Assembly: GCF_011067745.1 (NCBI RefSeq)
Contig: NZ_JAAMPJ010000003.1
Span: 1-64,000, forward strand
DNA length: 64,000 nt
Reading direction: 5' to 3'
Origin: Lentzea alba
Lineage (GTDB): Bacteria; Actinomycetota; Actinomycetes; Mycobacteriales; Pseudonocardiaceae
The notes under the pieces are model-generated. The model had not been told where the DNA came from. It was given only the letters and a program-made list of their open reading frames with translations, and ran no database searches. Made by a program: the position numbers and the translations under genes. Positions 60,198 to 64,000 of the stretch are shown one piece after another. The first letter of the stretch is position 1; the number at the start of each line of letters is the position of its first letter.

Positions 60198-60714
60198 CCG
60201 GCGGTGGGACGTTGGCCAGGAAGTGGTTCAGGGTGTTGCCGCGGTCGGCGAAGTCGACCACCACGTAGGTGCCGTTGGTGCCTTGCTTGAGGCCCACACC
60301 CACGCGCGTGGACGACTTCCAGACCATCGCGGTGAAGTGCAGGACGCCGTAGTCGATGTTGGACTGCGTCATCTCCTTGGCGTAGTCGTAGCCACGAGAT
60401 TCGCCGTACCAGTTTTCCAGTGCTTTTGTGGCAACTGCATCGATTGCGCGCGTGCGGCTGCCGACCCAGTAGAGGTTCTCGCCGTAAGGGTTGTTCGGGC
60501 GGTGTTCGAAACTGTCAGTCTCGTGCAGGTGATCTGCCCATTCCTGAGCGGTATGAGTCACTTCGGAATCGAGGGAGAGGGGGCCGACACCGTGCTTTGC
60601 GCGGTAAGCGTTGAGCAGTTCCACGGTCTGGGTGACCGCGTCGGCGGCTAGCGCGGGGGTTGCCGGGACCACGAAGGCTGCAGCCATGGCGATCACGGTG
60701 AGCATCGTTCGCAT
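60172..60714 (-). CDS. Secreted CAP-domain (SCP/PR-1) protein
   Basis: A 180-aa exported protein: signal peptide MRTMLTVIAMAAAFVVPATPALA, then a CAP domain with VELLNAYRAKHGVGPLSLDSEVTHTAQEWADHLHETDSFEHR, NNPYGENLYW and HFTAMVWKSSTRVGVG, which include the two conserved His and Glu of the cavity. Bacterial CAP proteins are secreted, and their role is mostly unknown. ATG 60714; a GGGGG run lies further upstream. Monocistronic. Confidence 0.87.
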   Translation of the reverse strand: MRTMLTVIAMAAAFVVPATPALAADAVTQTVELLNAYRAKHGVGPLSLDSEVTHTAQEWADHLHETDSFEHRPNNPYGENLYWVGSRTRAIDAVATKALENWYGESRGYDYAKEMTQSNIDYGVLHFTAMVWKSSTRVGVGLKQGTNGTYVVVDFADRGNTLNHFLANVPPPVSAARLSR

Positions 60715-60978
60715 GACAGGTTTTGTCCCCCAAATGGGGTACTTAGAGCAATACCTGGGGTGCAATGGCCCGTCTTGATAGGCGCAGCGTAGCCGTGAAG
60801 TCGACAAGGTGTGTGATGCAGGACACAAGGAGGTGATGCGATCTGGGGTGCCCCCACGACCCCCTCGGGTTAGCGGCGACTACCCCGGTTGCGGTGGAAA
60901 TTCACTCCACAGGACGCGGCCGAGGCTCTACGGTTTGTGATGTCAGACACCACGGAAGTTCTTCGGAAGGAGACGGAC

Positions 60979-61035
60979 ATGGACCAATACGAAATTCTCG
61001 CCGACGAGGACGGCCACGTTCGCGGGTACGACTAG
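60979..61035 (+). CDS. 18-residue acidic peptide ORF with strong ribosome-binding site
   Basis: MDQYEILADEDGHVRGYD and a stop; AAGGAG lies 6 nt before the ATG, a near-ideal ribosome-binding site. No gene follows on the plus strand before the convergent LacI gene. It may be a peptide precursor, a leader or a truncated gene start. It lacks the YxxP leader motif of lasso peptides. The surrounding 60715-61096 gap holds nothing else recognisable. Confidence 0.45.
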   Translation: MDQYEILADEDGHVRGYD

Positions 61036-61096
61036 ATCGCACTCGACCGGCCGCGGGAGGGAGTCGACGACGCCTCCCTCGTGGCCCGAGTGGAAA

Positions 61097-62059
61097 TCAT
61101 TCGTGTTTCGCGGCGGCCGTGGTGCTTGCGCGGATCACGAGGTTGGTCGGAAGTTCCCGTTGCTCCGCAGGGCCACCGTCGAGCAGGCCGGCGAGCAGAT
61201 CCACGGCCACCTGGCCGGCCTCCTCGGTCGGCATGTGGACCGTCGTCAGCGCGGGCGAGCACATCGCCGCGTACAGGATGTCGTCGAAGCCGGTCACGCT
61301 GATCTGCTGCGGCACCTTGACGTCCAGTGCTGCGAGGCGGCTCAGCACGCCCAGCGCCATGAGGTCGTTGTACGCGATGAACGCCGTCGCGCCGGTCTTC
61401 AACGCCTGCTCCGCGGCCGTGCCCCCGCCGCCGAAGTTCGCCTCGAACGAGCCGAGCAGCTGGGCCCGGCCGCGCAGCCCCTGCATCCTGCGGTGGTTCG
61501 ACCACGCCGCCTCGGGCCCGCCGAGGTAGACGTAGTGCTTGTGCCCCAACGACTCCAGGTGCGCGACCACCTGGTCCATCCCGGAGGCGCTGTCCATCAG
61601 CACCGACGAGACGCCGGGCACGATGCGGTTGATCAGCACCAGCGGGGTCAGGTCCGCGAGGTCGACGATCTGCTCGTCGGACATCAGCGACGCGCACAGC
61701 ACCACGCCGTCGACCTGCGCCGCCATCGTCCGCACCAGCTCGGCCTCGGTCCGCGGGTCCTCCCTGCTGTCGCAGAAGAACACCGAGGTGCCCGCCTCGC
61801 CGGCCCGCGTCTGCACGCCGCGCAGCACGGCGGGGAAGAAGGGGTTCCCGAGGTCGGGCACCACGATGCCGAGGTTTCCGGTGCGGCCGGTGATCAGGCT
61901 GCGCGCCGCGCGGTTCGGCTGGTAGCCGAGTCCCGCCACGACGTCCAGGACCCGTTGCCGGGTCGCCTCCTTGACGAGTCCCGGCGCGCTGAGCGCGCGC
62001 GAGACCGTCGAAACGGAGACCTGAGCCTGGCGAGCGACATCCCTGATGGTGACGGCCAC
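61097..62059 (-). CDS. LacI-family sugar regulator
   Basis: A 320-aa LacI protein: HTH VTIRDVARQAQVSVSTVSRALSAPGLVKEATRQRVLDVVAGLGYQPNRAARSL and periplasmic-binding-like effector domain (LGIVVPDLGNPFFPAVLRGVQ, GATAFIAYNDLMALGVLSRL, ISVTGFDD). GTG 62059 gives the standard start; the longer frame runs through the intergenic palindrome. No sugar gene is adjacent; the LacI-type site in front of the GH95-GH27 operon is a plausible target 8 kb away. Confidence 0.87.
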   Translation of the reverse strand: MAVTIRDVARQAQVSVSTVSRALSAPGLVKEATRQRVLDVVAGLGYQPNRAARSLITGRTGNLGIVVPDLGNPFFPAVLRGVQTRAGEAGTSVFFCDSREDPRTEAELVRTMAAQVDGVVLCASLMSDEQIVDLADLTPLVLINRIVPGVSSVLMDSASGMDQVVAHLESLGHKHYVYLGGPEAAWSNHRRMQGLRGRAQLLGSFEANFGGGGTAAEQALKTGATAFIAYNDLMALGVLSRLAALDVKVPQQISVTGFDDILYAAMCSPALTTVHMPTEEAGQVAVDLLAGLLDGGPAEQRELPTNLVIRASTTAAAKHE

Positions 62060-62137
62060 GCGTGCATCATGGCAGCCAGAGTCAAGATCGACCCATTCGT
62101 CGGATGACTCCCGCTCGCTCGCGCGGTAGCTGAGGTG

Positions 62138-62156
62138 GACGAAGGGACCCTTCATC
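62138..62156. repeat. Second copy of the intergenic palindrome
   Basis: GACGAAGGG-A-CCCTTCATC, one arm base different from the copy at 37757-37775. It lies between the LacI gene and the aldehyde dehydrogenase gene. Confidence 0.68.
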
Positions 62157-62188
62157 GTCGGCTCGTGGGCCGGGCGTGGGTTCGTTGG

Positions 62189-63499
62189 TCAGAGCTCCAA
62201 TCCGGTCAGCACGAGTACACGGGGTTCGGTGAGATCCTCCATGGCCGAGCGCAGGCCCTCACGGCCGATGCCGGACTCCTTCACGCCGCCGTACGGCATC
62301 TGGTCGGCGCGGTAGCTCGGCACGTCGCCGACGATCACGCCGCCGACCTGGAGGTGTTGCGCGGCACGGAAAGCCAGCCGCACGTCGTTGGTGAACAGGC
62401 CCGCCTGCAAGCCGTAGCGGGAGGCGTTGACGCGGTCGAAGGCCTCCTCGACGCTGTCCACCCGAGTCAGCGTCACGACCGGGCCGAACACCTCCTCGGC
62501 GCTCACCTTCGCGTCCTCCGGCACGTCGGTCAGGACCGTGGGCGCGTACGTGCGGCCGTCGCGGGTGCCGCCGGTCAGGACCGTCGCCGAAGCCTCCCGC
62601 ACCCACGCCTCGACGCGGTCGGCGGCGGCGTCGTTGATCAACGGACCGACGTCGCCGGCCACGTCGAGCTTGTTCACGTGCTGCACAACGGCTTCCGAGA
62701 TGGCGTCGTACACGTCGGTGTGCACGTAGACGCGTTGCACCGAGATGCACGACTGGCCCGCCTGGTACATCGCGAACGTGGCGATGCGCTGCGCGGCGAA
62801 CTCGACGTCCTGCCAGTCGGGAGCGACGACCACGGCCGCGTTGCCGCCGAGTTCGAGCGTCACGTGCTTGCGCGGCACGCGTTCCTTGATGCCCCAGCCG
62901 ACCGGGCCGGAACCGGTGAACGAGACCACCGGCAGCCGCGGGTCCTCGACCAGGCGGGCGGTCTCCTCGTTGGACAGGTGCAGCACGGACCAGGCGCCCT
63001 CTGGAAGATCGGTCTCGGCCAGCAGTTCGCCGAGCAGGAACGCGACCTCCGGGGTGGCGGGCGCGGGCTTCAGCACGATCGGCGCACCGACGGCCAACGC
63101 CGGGGCGACCTTGTGCGCCACCAGGTTCAGCGGGAAGTTGAACGGCGCGATGCCGAGCACCGGACCGCGCGGTGCCCGGCGGACCAGCGCCAGGCGGCCC
63201 TCGGCGGACGGATCGGTGTCGAGGCGCTGCAGCTCACCGGAGAACCGGCGGGCCTCCTCGGCGGCCCAGCGGAACGTGGAGATCGCGCGGGTCACCTCGA
63301 TGCGCGCCCACTTGAGCGGCTTGCCGGAGTCGTCGTTGATGGCCTGTGCGAACTCATCGGCGCGTTCGGCCAGTCGGCGCGACACGTGGTCCAACGCGGC
63401 GGCACGGCGGTGCGCCGGCAACGCGGCGAGTTCGGGCGCAACGGCCGCAGCAGCAGCAACCGCGCGTTCGACGTCTTCTGCGGTGTGGAAGGGAATCAT
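62189..63499 (-). CDS. Aldehyde dehydrogenase, short N-terminus
   Basis: A 436-aa NAD(P)+-dependent ALDH. LGIAPFNFPLNLVAHKVAPALAVG, VSFTGSGPVGWGI (nucleotide binding), LELGGNAAVVV (Glu), QAGQSCISVQRVYV (catalytic Cys) and EEVFGPVVTLTRVD are clear. It lacks about 40 N-terminal residues compared with typical ALDHs, because ATG 63499 overlaps the stop of the aminotransferase gene (ATGA). With that partner it probably oxidises the semialdehyde made by transamination, for example succinate semialdehyde from GABA. Confidence 0.86.
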   Translation of the reverse strand: MIPFHTAEDVERAVAAAAAVAPELAALPAHRRAAALDHVSRRLAERADEFAQAINDDSGKPLKWARIEVTRAISTFRWAAEEARRFSGELQRLDTDPSAEGRLALVRRAPRGPVLGIAPFNFPLNLVAHKVAPALAVGAPIVLKPAPATPEVAFLLGELLAETDLPEGAWSVLHLSNEETARLVEDPRLPVVSFTGSGPVGWGIKERVPRKHVTLELGGNAAVVVAPDWQDVEFAAQRIATFAMYQAGQSCISVQRVYVHTDVYDAISEAVVQHVNKLDVAGDVGPLINDAAADRVEAWVREASATVLTGGTRDGRTYAPTVLTDVPEDAKVSAEEVFGPVVTLTRVDSVEEAFDRVNASRYGLQAGLFTNDVRLAFRAAQHLQVGGVIVGDVPSYRADQMPYGGVKESGIGREGLRSAMEDLTEPRVLVLTGLEL

Positions 63500-63999
63500 G
63501 CGAGCAGGGCTCCTTCGAGCACGTCGAGGCCTTCGGCGAGCAGGTCGTCCGGGATGACCAGTGGGGGCAGCAGACGGATCACGTTGCCGTAAGTGCCGCA
63601 CGTCAGCACGACGACACCCTGGTCGTGGCACGCCTTTGCCACGCGTGCGGCGACATCGGGCGTGCGTTCGGTGAACTCGATGGCGAGCATCGCACCACGG
63701 CCGCGGATCTCCGCGATGATGTCGGTCTTCTCGGCAACGGCCTTGAGCCGGCTGACGACCGTTTCCTCGATGCGACGGGCTTGAGCGTTGAGGTCGCGCT
63801 CGCGCATGGTTCGAATGGCGCCGAGAGCGGCGGCGCACGCGACGGGGTTGCCGCCGTAGGTGCCGCCGAGTCCGCCGACGTGCACAGCGTCCATGATCTC
63901 GGCGCGCCCCGTCACAGCGGCGAGCGGCAGGCCACCGGCGATGCCCTTGGCCGTGGTGATCAGGTCCGGCACCACGCCCTCGTGGTCGGAGGCGAACCA
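63496..63999 (-). CDS. gabT: Class III (4-aminobutyrate-type) aminotransferase, C-terminal part
   Basis: The partial gene continues past the window end; 167 C-terminal residues are visible. The PLP lysine is in PDLITTAKGIAGGLPLAAVTGR, followed by GGTYGGNPVACAAALGAI, GRGAMLAIEF and NVIRLLPPLVIPDDLL, the fold-type I class III pattern of GabT-like enzymes. It moves an amino group from GABA or a similar omega-amino acid to 2-oxoglutarate. The downstream ALDH overlaps it by 4 bp. The symbol is tentative, since other omega-aminotransferases look alike. Confidence 0.82.
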   Translation of the reverse strand, partial: WFASDHEGVVPDLITTAKGIAGGLPLAAVTGRAEIMDAVHVGGLGGTYGGNPVACAAALGAIRTMRERDLNAQARRIEETVVSRLKAVAEKTDIIAEIRGRGAMLAIEFTERTPDVAARVAKACHDQGVVVLTCGTYGNVIRLLPPLVIPDDLLAEGLDVLEGALLA

Positions 64000-64000
64000 C

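Noticed and set aside
63500..64000. N-terminal extension of the aldehyde dehydrogenase to the window end
   Set aside because: This is the shadow of the class III aminotransferase, whose PLP motif is clear in its own frame.
1..64000. CRISPR arrays, insertion sequences, tRNA genes and phage genes
   Set aside because: None was found by reading: no regular repeat-spacer pattern, no transposase or integrase motifs and no tRNA T-loop with acceptor stem.

Overview
The window is a high-GC actinobacterial chromosome segment, most likely from a Pseudonocardiales genus (Lentzea, Saccharothrix or a relative). The reasons are the codon bias, many GTG/TTG starts, leaderless-looking starts, F420-type and MmpS-like proteins, a full TreX/TreY/TreZ route, and a block (ABC-F protein, Rv1473A-like HTH protein, enoyl-CoA hydratase) that matches the mycobacterial Rv1472-Rv1473A neighbourhood. 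No tRNA, CRISPR array, insertion sequence or prophage was seen. This placement comes from reading the sequence, not from a database search.

Layout. 0-0.35 kb: the 3' end of a 23S rRNA gene, a 5S rRNA gene and the operon terminator. 0.37-6.1 kb: a phosphotransferase, a dGTPase-like protein and a secreted S8 peptidase whose expected catalytic His is Glu. 6.1-10.4 kb: an XRE regulator, a methyltransferase-like protein, an acVLRF1-type ribosome-rescue protein, a sigma-factor cassette (sigma gene with an apparent CTG start between two Pro/Thr/Ser-rich membrane or secreted proteins) and a GNAT. 10.4-14.1 kb: an EamA/oxidoreductase pair divergent from a LysR gene, a 457-bp repeat-bearing gap and an SDR. 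14.2-21.2 kb: the ABC-F block, an ABC exporter and a membrane NACHT NTPase. 21.2-28.4 kb: a transpeptidase, a SIS protein, then a decayed stretch with remnants of a C39 peptidase and a cyclopropane-fatty-acid synthase. Between the remnants lies an intact 33-codon gene for a citrulassin-like lasso peptide precursor without maturation genes. A ShbA/SigD-type sigma factor and an MFS transporter follow.

28.4-37.7 kb: a PfkB kinase, a class A PBP, an M23 peptidase, then an aromatic-acid set: CoA ligase, MIO-type aromatic ammonia-lyase, a protein proposed to be a haem-type tyrosine hydroxylase, and a catechol-type O-methyltransferase. Together these could turn tyrosine into a methylated, CoA-activated hydroxycinnamate. 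37.8-42.1 kb: an LLM oxidoreductase/TetR pair behind a perfect TetR-type palindrome, MmpS-like, Bcp peroxiredoxin, LacI and Rid-family genes. 42.2-50.3 kb: alpha-glucan and trehalose metabolism (malQ, a small unknown gene, then the overlapping treX-treY-treZ genes). 50.2-52.1 kb: an ANTAR protein, a CsbD-like stress gene with a SigB/SigF-type promoter overlapping a udgX gene, an unassigned structured RNA element and a small HTH gene. 52.2-59.7 kb: a P450, then a coupled GH95-like/GH27 pair with its own promoter and a LacI-type operator, and an amino-acid permease. 59.7-64 kb: small unknown genes, a CAP-domain protein, an 18-codon orphan ORF, a LacI regulator, and an aldehyde dehydrogenase/aminotransferase pair that runs off the window end.

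Many convergent neighbours overlap at their 3' ends by 8-82 bp, and several co-directional pairs use GTGA/ATGA stop-start overlaps, so the region is tightly packed outside the decayed stretch and the 12.9-13.3 kb gap.
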